From Fimenecus sp045595185 (GTDB taxonomy: Bacteria; Bacillota; Clostridia; Oscillospirales; Acutalibacteraceae), in NCBI GenBank assembly GCA_045595185.1, contig JAZNZX010000038.1, positions 62,001-126,000 on the forward strand: DNA of 64,000 bases, read 5' to 3'. Position 1 is the first letter of the stretch, and each line of letters opens with the position of its first letter. The position numbers were made by a program, and so were the translations under genes. The notes beneath the pieces were generated by a model, which ran no database searches, was not told the origin of the DNA, and saw only the letters and a program-made list of their open reading frames with translations. Below, piece after piece: positions 47,662 through 55,906 of the stretch.

Positions 47662-48639
47662 ATGGGATTCTTTTACAATGAAAAGAAAGAGGAAGTAAGA
47701 GGTGGCAGAATTGCCGCAGTGGCAATCGGTGGAGTCGCGGCAATTGTATTGTTCGTCTCGTCACTTACTCACGTTCCCGTAGGTTCTGTCGGCGTTCAGA
47801 CGAATATGTCCAGAGTCACTGGCAAGACCTATTCAAGCGGTTGGTATTTCAAAGCACCTTTTGCCGTGCAGGTACATGACATGAGTATTCGTCAGCAGAC
47901 GATTGAGTATGATACAATCGAGGGTGAGCTTGCAGGTAAGGAGCTTATCAACATGAACCTCAAGCTGGTGTACTCACTCAATAGTGACAAGGCGGCTTAC
48001 GTTTATGAGAACTATGGTGAGAACTACATCGATACTCTGATGCCCCGTGATGAGGTCTTTGACGTTGTTAAAGCAACTGTCGCACAGTATGATATCGAAG
48101 AGGTTCGTTCTTCCCGTGACGGCATTATGACAGAGGCTCGTGATGCACTTCAGGCTCGTTTCGGTGAACGTGGTGTAACTATTACTTCTCTTGCACTTTC
48201 CAACTATAATTTCGGCGACCTTGAAGCATCTATTCAGGCAGAGGTACAGGCTAAGCAGGAGCGTAAGACTGTTGCAGAGCAGAAGGCTCTTGAGCTTGAG
48301 AAGGCACAGGCAGACCAGGAAATCAAGGAAGCTCAGGCAAATGCAGACAAGGAAGCCCTTCTTATCAAGACTCAGGCGGATGCAGACGCAAAGAAGATTG
48401 CAGCAGACGGTGAAGCATACCAGAAGAAGACTCTTGCTGATGCAGAAGCATATGCAATCCAGAAGGCTAAGGAAGAGATTACTCCTGAGTATGTTGAATG
48501 GCAGAAGTGGCAGAAGTGGAATGGTTCTTGGCAGGTTATCGGTACAGATGGTTCTACCATTCTGAGCGTTCCGGCTGAAACTGTAAAGGCTGCTGTTGAA
48601 AATAGCAACGGTGAGGCTCAGCCCTCACAGGGGGAATAA
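47662..48639 (+). CDS. SPFH/prohibitin-family membrane protein
   Basis: 325 residues. N-terminal transmembrane helix (about 15-36), then an SPFH domain (about 40-200) with V-G-V-Q-T-N and G-W-Y-F-K-A-P-F, a long Ala/Glu/Lys coiled coil (200-280), and a C-terminal W-Q-K-W-Q-K-W-N-G-S segment. SPFH proteins form membrane microdomain cages. Phage copies may organise membranes or shield replication; unproven. AAAGGAGG precedes the ATG. Confidence 0.9.
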   Translation: MGFFYNEKKEEVRGGRIAAVAIGGVAAIVLFVSSLTHVPVGSVGVQTNMSRVTGKTYSSGWYFKAPFAVQVHDMSIRQQTIEYDTIEGELAGKELINMNLKLVYSLNSDKAAYVYENYGENYIDTLMPRDEVFDVVKATVAQYDIEEVRSSRDGIMTEARDALQARFGERGVTITSLALSNYNFGDLEASIQAEVQAKQERKTVAEQKALELEKAQADQEIKEAQANADKEALLIKTQADADAKKIAADGEAYQKKTLADAEAYAIQKAKEEITPEYVEWQKWQKWNGSWQVIGTDGSTILSVPAETVKAAVENSNGEAQPSQGE

Positions 48640-48642
48640 TAA

Positions 48643-48894
48643 ATGACTAAGGAAAATGAGAAGAGGGTCGACAAAATTGTCGACGTCCTCTTGTCTCAAT
48701 TTGAGACTATGCACGAAGAAATGTCTTTTGATGCACAGAAGGACCTCGCAGAGACAATTCTTGCTCTTGAAAAGGCAAAGACCGTAGGCAATCCTAAGAT
48801 GATGAACTGGGGTACAGTTAATATCCATCAGGCTACAGACCAAGGTGAAATCAGCAACACATATACTAATGGAGGTACTACCAATGGAAATTAA
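48643..48894 (+). CDS. Small helical protein
   Basis: 83 residues, acidic helices then a Thr/Asn/Gly-rich tail. GGGGGAATAA precedes. Overlaps the next gene by 11 bp. Unrecognised. Confidence 0.75.
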   Translation: MTKENEKRVDKIVDVLLSQFETMHEEMSFDAQKDLAETILALEKAKTVGNPKMMNWGTVNIHQATDQGEISNTYTNGGTTNGN

Positions 48895-49198
48895 CGGCGT
48901 TATTACAAACACTACACTAACTCCAAAAGCATTTGCTATTGAGTGTGAACTTATGTACGAGGGCAACGCGGCGAAGACGGCTTTTGCCTTTGAATTTTCA
49001 GAGGAAAATGTTGCCCATATACTTGCGGTTGCTGGGGCACCCTGTTGGGAGCAGATTGTCGGCAAGCCTGTAAAGCTTCGTGTGGACAAGACAGAGGACG
49101 AAAAGGTTCTTAAGCTCGATGCTGTTGGTCATTTCCTTGTTAATGAGTGGATGACTATCGAGCAGCCCGATGAGGAAAAAATCGCCCAAGGCGATTAA
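48884..49198 (+). CDS. Small unknown protein
   Basis: 104 residues, alpha/beta; ATG 48884 follows GGAGGT by 7 bp. Unrecognised. Confidence 0.78.
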   Translation: MEINGVITNTTLTPKAFAIECELMYEGNAAKTAFAFEFSEENVAHILAVAGAPCWEQIVGKPVKLRVDKTEDEKVLKLDAVGHFLVNEWMTIEQPDEEKIAQGD

Positions 49199-49221
49199 TT
49201 TTAATACAGAGGTGAGAACCA

Positions 49222-49515
49222 ATGACCATTAAGGATAAGGCTGATTTCTTCAGAGGAGTAGCAGAAGACCTTGAGAAACTTGACGCTTATAACAAAGATT
49301 CTTTTATTTTCACTGAAGACGAGAAGGCTATGATTGATGAGTGGTTTAAAGACCATGCAGCATCTGACGACGGCAATAGCGGTCGCTACAAGATGCCGAA
49401 GCATTACCTTATGTATAAGTCTGGCGTCATTCCAAGAGCAGGACTTTATAAGGGTGTTGAGTGTGCTTGTGGCAAATGCTATGGCGGCTTAAACGGAACT
49501 TGGGACGAATCCTAA
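49222..49515 (+). CDS. Small unknown protein with Cys motif
   Basis: 97 residues; helical, ending with C-A-C-G-K-C-Y-G-G. GAGGTGAG precedes. Unrecognised. Confidence 0.75.
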   Translation: MTIKDKADFFRGVAEDLEKLDAYNKDSFIFTEDEKAMIDEWFKDHAASDDGNSGRYKMPKHYLMYKSGVIPRAGLYKGVECACGKCYGGLNGTWDES

Positions 49516-49522
49516 AATGAAG

Positions 49523-49556
49523 AAAGTCAAGAGTTAAAAACTCTTGACTTTTTTTA
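49523..49556 (+). terminator. Terminator whose 3' arm is the next -35 box
   Basis: AAAGTCAAGAG (49523-49533) / CTCTTGACTTT (49541-49551), loop TTAAAAA, then T run. The TTGACT inside the 3' arm is the -35 of the following promoter. Confidence 0.9.
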
Positions 49557-49572
49557 TAATTTTTGCTATAAT
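49544..49572 (+). promoter_or_regulatory. Promoter of Thg1-like operon
   Basis: TTGACT (49544-49549), 17-bp spacer, TATAAT (49567-49572), TATTATAGAAAA. Confidence 0.92.
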
Positions 49573-49606
49573 TATTATAGAAAATGAAATAAAAGGAGAA
49601 ATGAAA

Positions 49607-50443
49607 ATGGATAAGACTTCACTTGGCGATAGAATGAAACAGTATGAAGCAGTTCCTAAGAACTTCTTGCTTCGCCGCACTCCAGTAATCATCAGACTTG
49701 ACGGTAAGGCTTTCCACACTTTTACTCGTGGATTTGATAAACCTTTCGATGAAGCAATCGAGCTTGCAATGGAGACTACTATGCTTCGTCTGTGTCAGAA
49801 TATTCAGGGCTGTGTACTCGGATATACTCAGAGCGACGAAATCACTCTTGTTCTCTGTGACTACCAGAAAGTAGACACCGATGCTTGGTTCGAGTACAAC
49901 GTTGAGAAGATGTGTTCTGTTGCGGCATCAATGGCAACTCTTTATTTCTTCAAGGCGCTGTGCCAGTACAGGGACGAACTGTGGGAGAGCAATGATATCA
50001 GCTTCTCTGATAAAATTGACCTTATCAACAGAAAGCTTGAAATGGGAGCATACTTCGATGCTCGCTGCTTCAATGTTCCTAAGGAAGAGGTAATTAACTG
50101 TCTTATCTGGAGACAGCAGGATGCAACTCGTAACTCAATTCAGGCTCTTGCTCAGAGTTTGTACTCTCAGAAACAGCTCTCTGGACTGAAGTGTAGTCAG
50201 CTTCAGGATAAGATGTTCAGGGAAAAAGGGGTTAATTGGAATGACCTTTCAACCTATCAGAAGCGTGGTGCCTGCGCAGTTAAGAGAATGATGAAGAAAA
50301 AGGTTAAGCTCAAGGACGGCTCTTCAACTCTCGTTGACAGACCTCAGTGGGTAATTGACCTTAACATCCCTGTCTTCACACAGAACAGAAACTACGTTAA
50401 TTCTCTTTTAACTTTTGATAAGGAGCAGAAAAATGACGATTGA
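49607..50443 (+). CDS. Thg1-like 3'-5' RNA polymerase (tRNA-His guanylyltransferase family)
   Basis: 278 residues. S-L-G-D-R-M-K-x-Y-E at the start, metal-site R-L-D-G-K-A-F-H-T-F (Asp32) and G-Y-T-Q-S-D-E-I-T-L (Asp77), plus D-K-P-F-D, are the Thg1 signatures; length fits. Family members add nucleotides in the 3'-5' direction to tRNA 5' ends: G-1 of tRNA-His, or template-based repair of truncated tRNAs. A tRNA-His gene begins at 63958. ATG 49607 is chosen for its 8-nt distance to AAAGGAG. Confidence 0.93.
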   Translation: MDKTSLGDRMKQYEAVPKNFLLRRTPVIIRLDGKAFHTFTRGFDKPFDEAIELAMETTMLRLCQNIQGCVLGYTQSDEITLVLCDYQKVDTDAWFEYNVEKMCSVAASMATLYFFKALCQYRDELWESNDISFSDKIDLINRKLEMGAYFDARCFNVPKEEVINCLIWRQQDATRNSIQALAQSLYSQKQLSGLKCSQLQDKMFREKGVNWNDLSTYQKRGACAVKRMMKKKVKLKDGSSTLVDRPQWVIDLNIPVFTQNRNYVNSLLTFDKEQKNDD

Positions 50444-50879
50444 AAATGCAAGAATTACTTCGACTTCAATCTCAATGGCTGACCACGGTGTACTGTGTAT
50501 CTCTTTCGGTGTAAAAGGAGACGGCTGGGGCTGTAATGTCGGTCAGTGGATGAACGGAGTAGGACATCTCGGCGCCAAAGAGTGGAAAGGCAATGGTTCA
50601 GCCATTGTTGCTATGATGAAAATTATGGACACTGTAGGTGTTTCAAAATGGGAAGACCTGCCCGGCAAACTTATTCGTGTTAAGACTAATGGGTGGGGCA
50701 GTACCATTGACGAAATCGGTAATATTATTGAAGATAAGTGGTTCAATCTCCGTAAGTTCTATGAGACTGATAAAGGGCAAGCAACCTTTGTTCTTGATGA
50801 ACGCCTTCCCAAAGATGAAGATGAAGACCCTTATGAGGGAGAGTGGCATAAAGTAGGAGACGAAGAGGAGGAAGACTAA
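50433..50879 (+). CDS. Unknown protein
   Basis: 148 residues, Gly-rich in the first half (G-D-G-W-G-C-N-V-G-Q-W), very acidic at the C terminus (D-E-D-E-D-P, D-E-E-E-E-D). Overlaps the Thg1-like gene by 11 bp. Unrecognised. Confidence 0.78.
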   Translation: MTIENARITSTSISMADHGVLCISFGVKGDGWGCNVGQWMNGVGHLGAKEWKGNGSAIVAMMKIMDTVGVSKWEDLPGKLIRVKTNGWGSTIDEIGNIIEDKWFNLRKFYETDKGQATFVLDERLPKDEDEDPYEGEWHKVGDEEEED

Positions 50880-51226
50880 TGGAAAAGCGTCACGCACTGT
50901 ATCTTTTTCTCGACGACATTCGTGAAGCAAACATTCCAAATCTTAGCAATCAGTTCAAGTACTACTGCATTACTAAGCACGTTAACGGTGCAAAGCACTA
51001 TGTAACCCAAGCTATCGAAGCTGGTATCAACGAGATTTGGTTTGACCTTGACCACGACCTTGGTGACTATGCATCACAGGGCGGCGACGCTATTAAGTTA
51101 GTTGATTGGCTCGTTGAGGAATTTCATGACAAGAACGTTAACTTCAAGTTCCACTTCCATTCTATGAACCCTGTCGGTGTTCAGAACATGAAGAATGCGG
51201 TGGAGAAGTACTGGGAGGTTTACTAA
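50879..51226 (+). CDS. cREC: cyclic-phosphate-processing receiver domain protein
   Basis: 115 residues, one receiver-like domain: L-F-L-D-D-I-R-E (9-16), W-F-D-L-D-H-D-L-G (about 54-62), G-G-D-A-I-K-L-V-D-W-L, and F-H-F-H-S-M-N-P-V-G near the end. These match the cREC family, which comparative genomics tied to RNA repair systems and predicted to process 2',3'-cyclic phosphates. The Asp/His set is complete. Starts on the overlap TAATG; directly in the operon with the Thg1-like polymerase. Confidence 0.85.
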   Translation: MEKRHALYLFLDDIREANIPNLSNQFKYYCITKHVNGAKHYVTQAIEAGINEIWFDLDHDLGDYASQGGDAIKLVDWLVEEFHDKNVNFKFHFHSMNPVGVQNMKNAVEKYWEVY

Positions 51227-51654
51227 TGGCTAATTTTACTTTTGATACACTTAAAGGATGGGGCTTGGACACTTTTTGTGTTCAGGATTATGTAGGATAT
51301 ATTCATAATCAGCACAATGAGAATAGTAATGTTCCTCTTGTGAAAGCAGGAGAATACTTCGCCGGCATGGTATTGTTTGATGGTGATACTGAGGAAACTG
51401 TTATTAGTTTCCTTAGAATGTGTAAGGTCGCAGGAGTATCTGTACTTCGTATCGACTTCTCAAACATTACCCCGACAGATGAGGGGAAAAAGTTCGTCAA
51501 GTGGGTCGGAGACTCCATTGAGTATGAGCTTGGTGCAACCTATAAGGACCTTGAGTCTTACGAATTCAGTTTCGCTTGGGGACTTCAGGGCGATTGCCGC
51601 GGCGAAGTGGCAGAAAGATTCAATCACGGAAACTTTGTACAGGTGGAGGACTAA
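51226..51654 (+). CDS. Unknown protein
   Basis: 142 residues, mixed alpha/beta, coupled by TAATG to the cREC gene. Contains S-F-A-W-G-L-Q-G-D-C-R-G. No family recognised; possible repair partner by position only. Confidence 0.75.
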   Translation: MANFTFDTLKGWGLDTFCVQDYVGYIHNQHNENSNVPLVKAGEYFAGMVLFDGDTEETVISFLRMCKVAGVSVLRIDFSNITPTDEGKKFVKWVGDSIEYELGATYKDLESYEFSFAWGLQGDCRGEVAERFNHGNFVQVED

Positions 51655-52026
51655 ATGAACGTAAAAGAGTGTGTAATTTTTGCCGGTCACTTCGTTCCGC
51701 CGCAGGAATTCAAGGAGTTCTATGAGTCGATTGGCTACTTAGACTATGACGTGGGGACGAATGAAGATATGTCTTTCGACCCTTGTATTGTCCAGTACGT
51801 CAAAGACCATAATGACTGGCACGCATGGGATAAGGCAAAATATGCAATGAGAGGTGCGCCATCAAGTCGATTCAAAATTGGCTTTGCTGGTACGGCAACT
51901 GTCATTGAAGTAGATACTGACAAAATGTGGTATATCAGACATTCTAATGGAGATGTACCATATCCTGCCTATGTAAAGGTTGAGAAATCGAAATATGGTA
52001 GAGTTGAGTTAAGGAGCGATGACTAA
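51655..52026 (+). CDS. Unknown protein
   Basis: 123 residues, Asp/Lys/Tyr-rich alpha/beta. GGTGGAGG precedes the ATG. Unrecognised. Confidence 0.75.
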   Translation: MNVKECVIFAGHFVPPQEFKEFYESIGYLDYDVGTNEDMSFDPCIVQYVKDHNDWHAWDKAKYAMRGAPSSRFKIGFAGTATVIEVDTDKMWYIRHSNGDVPYPAYVKVEKSKYGRVELRSDD

Positions 52027-52320
52027 ATGAAAGATGATGTAAAAGAGTTTATTGCAGTGCTTGCATTGTTTATTATTGTAGTGGGTCTATTATTTGGAAT
52101 GGTTGCTTGTCATAATAATTCTGGTGAAGAGAAATTCAGAGAAGATACAGCTTGTTATAGAACTATTACAGTTAATGGCGAAGATTATAACACTGAAGAT
52201 ATTCGTGGTGTGACCTATCATTCCGGCATTTATGAAGAGGACACAATCGAAATGGAACTCGCTGATGGTACGGTCGTTCGTTTCTCTGCAATGGGATATA
52301 CATTAAAAGACAAGAAATAA
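52027..52320 (+). CDS. Membrane-anchored small protein, paralogue family
   Basis: 97 residues. One N-terminal transmembrane helix (about 10-30) ending in A-C-H, then a small beta domain with Y-R-T-I-T-V-N-G-E-D-Y-N-T-E-D-I-R. The gene at 57207 has the same plan (G-G-E-Y-Y-A-T-E-D-I-D-Y-I), and 56313 is a looser relative. May be a superinfection or envelope protein. Confidence 0.75.
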   Translation: MKDDVKEFIAVLALFIIVVGLLFGMVACHNNSGEEKFREDTACYRTITVNGEDYNTEDIRGVTYHSGIYEEDTIEMELADGTVVRFSAMGYTLKDKK

Positions 52321-52325
52321 TTTTA

Positions 52326-52352
52326 AAGGCAGAATTTTTATTCTGCCTTTTC
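52326..52352 (+). terminator. Rho-independent terminator
   Basis: AAGGCAGAAT / ATTCTGCCTT stem with TTT loop and T-rich tail; the next -35 starts 2 bp later. Confidence 0.92.
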
Positions 52353-52353
52353 C

Positions 52354-52382
52354 TTTACTTTTTCTAAAATTTTTGGTATAAT
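52354..52382 (+). promoter_or_regulatory. Promoter
   Basis: TTTACT (52354-52359), 17-bp spacer, TATAAT (52377-52382), ATATATAGAAAA. Confidence 0.88.
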
Positions 52383-52414
52383 ATATATAGAAAATGAGAA
52401 AAGAGGTAAAGGAA

Positions 52415-52723
52415 ATGGGATTTCATAAGGCTACAATCGCATTACAAATGATTGATGCGGCAGAAAATGCAATCGAATACGTATCTGGTTGGCTTTCTGA
52501 AGACAGCGCCATCGGATTCCATCATACCTCAGATGGCAAGAGATGGGTCGCAACCGATATCGCTTCTGGTGCTCGTATCTGTGTTGGCGATACTCGTAAG
52601 GAGTGTGCTGAGTGGTGCGAGGCTAACAAGGATAAGATTGAGGACAGAAGACTTGATGCCAGTTACGCTCAATACGTAATCAACTTCAGAGAGAAGATTA
52701 GAAAGGAGTTAAAAACTCTATGA
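52415..52723 (+). CDS. Unknown protein
   Basis: 102 residues from ATG 52415 (AAAGGAA upstream; the ATG at 52394 has no ribosome site). Helical with a central beta hairpin. Overlaps the next gene (ATGA). Confidence 0.75.
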   Translation: MGFHKATIALQMIDAAENAIEYVSGWLSEDSAIGFHHTSDGKRWVATDIASGARICVGDTRKECAEWCEANKDKIEDRRLDASYAQYVINFREKIRKELKTL

Positions 52724-53040
52724 GTTTAGGAATTAAAAACTGGGTGAGCACACCTATCCCTATCGAAAATAGCGGAGCGGTTCCGCTCCCTGTGGGTGAA
52801 TGCGAAGCTGTCCATATCTCTTATGATATTGAAAAGACAGACGGCGTTCACCACTATGAAAGAGTAAACATTATCACTCGTCACGGAGAGTTCATTATTG
52901 GTAATGGACTTGTGGAGTGTCATCAGTGCGGTAAGAAGACAAATCTTCACGAGATTTGCTATGAAGCACCATTTTGTAGTGATGAGTGTCTGGCAGAGTA
53001 TGACAAAAAGTGTCTTGCGGCGATGGGAGGAGATTATTAA
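52720..53040 (+). CDS. Small zinc-finger protein
   Basis: 106 residues. N-terminal beta region, then C-H-Q-C-G-K-K-T and F-C-S-D-E-C (about 68-90), a TRASH/MYM-like treble-clef arrangement. Function unknown. Confidence 0.76.
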   Translation: MSLGIKNWVSTPIPIENSGAVPLPVGECEAVHISYDIEKTDGVHHYERVNIITRHGEFIIGNGLVECHQCGKKTNLHEICYEAPFCSDECLAEYDKKCLAAMGGDY

Positions 53041-53693
53041 TGAGTATATTCAAAAAGCCAAAAACAGGAGACATCTCTCCAGAAACCATACATGTATCAA
53101 CTCCTCCAATGCCGCCATGTGAGCAGCCAAAGAAAGAGCTCCCCGACCCGCCTTTTAACGCAACTGCGGCAAGAAGCTGTGCTCAGTGGAAGAGGGATGA
53201 AGCAATTAACGTCATAAAAGATAAAATCTGGCGTGAGATAACTGATGAAGTTAAGAAGGGCGGTGTTACCGCAGCTGTATCACTACCTCTCCATCCCCGT
53301 CCTTCAATGTTTACTTACACAGAAGTTGAAAGAGCTTGTCGACTTTTATCTAAGAATCTTCTTAGCATAGTCAAAGCCATGGCAGAAGATTTCGTAAAGA
53401 GCGGATATCAGGTGACTATCATTAACGATATTTATTCAGATGGATACTATGACGCGGCGAGAAAAGAGTTAGGAGTTTACATTGATAATTCGTTCTACCT
53501 TGACAAAATCCAAATTGAAATCAGCTGGGAAGACCCAGAAAGTGTACAAGAGCCATATCTTAAAATCATTGACCACTCTGGTGTGTTGATAAGAGAAATG
53601 GACGAAGATAATACAGAACGTTTTGTAAGACCTAAAAGGATTACTATAAAGACGAAAGGAGAGTTGGAGAATGGCGATAAAAGTGACGGATGA
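53040..53693 (+). CDS. Unknown protein with Pro-rich N terminus
   Basis: 217 residues starting at a TAATG overlap. First 50 residues Pro/Lys-rich; remainder alpha/beta. Overlaps the HTH gene by 23 bp. Unrecognised. Confidence 0.76.
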   Translation: MSIFKKPKTGDISPETIHVSTPPMPPCEQPKKELPDPPFNATAARSCAQWKRDEAINVIKDKIWREITDEVKKGGVTAAVSLPLHPRPSMFTYTEVERACRLLSKNLLSIVKAMAEDFVKSGYQVTIINDIYSDGYYDAARKELGVYIDNSFYLDKIQIEISWEDPESVQEPYLKIIDHSGVLIREMDEDNTERFVRPKRITIKTKGELENGDKSDG

Positions 53694-53964
53694 AGTCATT
53701 GAACAAATCAATGAACTCTACCTTGAACTCAAAGTCAAAACTCAGGTTGCTCGTATTGTCGGCTGTTCTCCTGCGACAGTAACCAAATACCTCATTCCCG
53801 GTTATGTAAGCAGAGCAAATCAGGCTGAACTACCGCCATTCGACGAGTCGAAAATCGTAGGACCGAAAGCATATACTTCCTATCAGGAACTTATGGATAG
53901 CTGTATGCTTTCTGAAGAGGAATGGAATGAGATGAAGGAAATTCAGAAGGAGGTTTTGGTATGA
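53671..53964 (+). CDS. Small helix-turn-helix protein
   Basis: 97 residues. L-K-V-K-T-Q-V-A-R-I-V-G-C-S-P-A-T-V-T-K-Y is a clear resolvase/IS30-type HTH at about 20-42. Likely a DNA-binding regulator. GGAG ribosome site inside the previous gene; ATGA-style overlap at the end. Confidence 0.78.
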   Translation: MAIKVTDEVIEQINELYLELKVKTQVARIVGCSPATVTKYLIPGYVSRANQAELPPFDESKIVGPKAYTSYQELMDSCMLSEEEWNEMKEIQKEVLV

Positions 53965-54263
53965 AATATCTCCCAAGAGAACTATGTGAAGAGGGCAAGT
54001 GGATGGCGGCGATGGATGATATCGACTTTATCCGTGATAATGAAGTAATCTTCCACGGCTCATTCCAAGTTCTTGGTTCACGTCTGCTTGGACTTTCTTA
54101 TCCTGACTATCTGCGTTTCCTTCAGTCTCAGGGCGCAACCCTAAAAGGCAAAGCAGGATACTGTTATGGATACTTCAAGGACAAGGCGGCTTGTCAGAAA
54201 GTCTGCAACTTACTCAATAGTAAGTGGAAAGAGGTCATAGGAGGAATTGCTAATGCAGGGTAA
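53961..54263 (+). CDS. Unknown protein
   Basis: 100 residues, alpha/beta, coupled to the HTH gene by ATGA overlap. L-S-Y-P-D-Y-L-R-F-L and a Tyr/Gly-rich stretch are seen in similar Bacillota phage proteins of unknown role. Confidence 0.75.
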   Translation: MKYLPRELCEEGKWMAAMDDIDFIRDNEVIFHGSFQVLGSRLLGLSYPDYLRFLQSQGATLKGKAGYCYGYFKDKAACQKVCNLLNSKWKEVIGGIANAG

Positions 54264-54519
54264 ATTTCCAATCATCGTCTACGGAGAAGATGGAACACAC
54301 ATCAGAGATTTGCTTCTTGATTTCATTGATAAGTTTGGAACTCAGCTCTTAGACGATAGGGTTCATGTCGAGCCGCCTGAGCCATTAACGCTCAAGAGTA
54401 TTACTCAATCTCGTAAAATCGTAAACCAAATGGACTTTTGCACATCAATAAGGAGGGTTGATAATGAAGATAGACGTAAGCAGATTCGATTCAGAAACCT
54501 GTATTCGCGCAAGCGTTGA
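54253..54519 (+). CDS. Unknown small protein
   Basis: 88 residues from ATG 54253 (AGGAGG upstream), with a basic C terminus. It overlaps the next gene by 56 bp, unusually long here, so the last residues may be read in competition. Confidence 0.65.
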   Translation: MQGKFPIIVYGEDGTHIRDLLLDFIDKFGTQLLDDRVHVEPPEPLTLKSITQSRKIVNQMDFCTSIRRVDNEDRRKQIRFRNLYSRKR

Positions 54520-54835
54520 AGGATATAAGGAAGCATTTCCCTTATCTAACCTTTCTAACAAAAACATTGAGGTTGACGTATGGCTTGACGCAGAAGATAC
54601 ACCAGATTCTATACGTTCTTTGATATACCTCATTGCTCAGAGTCATGTAGCTCTCATCGTTGTTCATCTGAGCGGAACCGTTGTTAACGGAATACTAACA
54701 CAAAGAGGACTTCATATGGTAAAAGTTTTGGAAGAGTCTTTCGACCATTACCTCTACACCCACCTCTCAGAAATGAGTAGTCCTCATATTATCGTCTATG
54801 GGATGCTTCATCCCGGACTTGTATATACGGAGTGA
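54464..54835 (+). CDS. Unknown protein
   Basis: 123 residues from ATG 54464 with AAGGAGGG 6 bp upstream. Alpha/beta. Its neighbour is NADAR. Unrecognised. Confidence 0.75.
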   Translation: MKIDVSRFDSETCIRASVEGYKEAFPLSNLSNKNIEVDVWLDAEDTPDSIRSLIYLIAQSHVALIVVHLSGTVVNGILTQRGLHMVKVLEESFDHYLYTHLSEMSSPHIIVYGMLHPGLVYTE

Positions 54836-54840
54836 TATAA

Positions 54841-55368
54841 ATGGATTGGAGTTTTTTAGAGGAGAAGGAGTGGGAACCATTGGACATTCATAGTGGACAT
54901 GACTACCCTTCTGGTGCTCTTTCAAACTTCGCCCCTCATCCTTTCGTCATTGACGGAGTGGAATGTGCTTCAATGGAAGGCTTCTTACAAGCCTTGAAGT
55001 TCTCCAATCCTGAAGTACAGAAGGAAGTCTGCAAACTCGTAGGCAGGGCGGCGAAAGCGAGAGGCTCTAAGAAGAACTGGAAACAGACTCGTATTCTGTA
55101 CTGGCAGGGACAGGAAATTAAACGAGACAGTCAGGAATACCAAGACCTGCTTGACCGAGCATACGCAGCTCTCTCCGAGAATGAAGGATTCAAAAAGGCA
55201 TTGCTCGCTTCGGGAAATGCTACATTGACTCACTCAATCGGCAAACGAAAAGAGAGTGACACTATATTAACTGCAAGGGAATTTTGCTCCAGATTAACAG
55301 CAATTCGCCAGCAATTAAAAGAGGAGCAGAAGAAGGAACTTGAGAATACTAAAAACTTAAATTTTTGA
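54841..55368 (+). CDS. NADAR domain protein (YbiA-like)
   Basis: 175 residues. A-L-S-N-F-A-P-H-P-F at about 22-31, E-C-A-S-M-E-G-F-L-Q-A-L-K-F, G-R-A-A-K-A-R-G and later Y-W-Q-G and N-A-T-L-T-H motifs define the NADAR fold. NADAR enzymes break N-glycosidic bonds in ADP-ribose-linked compounds; some remove ADP-ribose from guanine in nucleic acid. In a phage it could reverse DNA or RNA ADP-ribosylation by host DarT-type toxins. Confidence 0.9.
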   Translation: MDWSFLEEKEWEPLDIHSGHDYPSGALSNFAPHPFVIDGVECASMEGFLQALKFSNPEVQKEVCKLVGRAAKARGSKKNWKQTRILYWQGQEIKRDSQEYQDLLDRAYAALSENEGFKKALLASGNATLTHSIGKRKESDTILTAREFCSRLTAIRQQLKEEQKKELENTKNLNF

Positions 55369-55382
55369 GAGGAGATTTCACT

Positions 55383-55592
55383 ATGGAATTTACAGGAAAT
55401 GAGACATTCGCAATCGAGCTGACCGCAGAGGAGTTTGGCTACATCGCTCTTGCTCTTCAGGGCTTACAGACATATACGGACCACTATGGTTTTACTCCTG
55501 AGCAGAAAAAGGAGTTCATCGAGAAGACTGATAACATTGCTCAGAAAATCGCTGACGTTATGGGTATCGACCTTGAGGCGGAGGTCGAATAA
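55383..55592 (+). CDS. Small helical protein
   Basis: 69 residues from ATG 55383 (GAGGAG upstream), acidic, coupled to the next gene by TAATG. Unrecognised. Confidence 0.75.
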   Translation: MEFTGNETFAIELTAEEFGYIALALQGLQTYTDHYGFTPEQKKEFIEKTDNIAQKIADVMGIDLEAEVE

Positions 55593-55906
55593 TGAACCGC
55601 AGGATATTGAAGAAGATGAATAAGGCGACTAAAAATCGCCTTAAGAAACTTCCTCTCAACGAGGGAGATACTATAGTTGCGAGGGTTGATATGGATGCAT
55701 ATGACCCTCATGACTTGTATGAGTTGTTCAATATTATGAACCCGATGGCTAAAGCAAGGGGCTGTCATCTTTGGGTTATGCCCAAAGAGGTTGATATTGA
55801 CAAACTGACAGAAGAGGAAGTGGAAGTCCTCAAAAGCATGATTAAAGAATGGGAGAGTCTTAACTCGGAAGAGCGTCCCGATAATGAGTTTATAGGAGGA
55901 TACTGA
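55592..55906 (+). CDS. Unknown protein
   Basis: 104 residues. Basic N terminus followed by an alpha/beta region with V-A-R-V-D-M-D-A-Y-D-P. Start and stop overlap neighbours. Confidence 0.74.
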   Translation: MNRRILKKMNKATKNRLKKLPLNEGDTIVARVDMDAYDPHDLYELFNIMNPMAKARGCHLWVMPKEVDIDKLTEEEVEVLKSMIKEWESLNSEERPDNEFIGGY

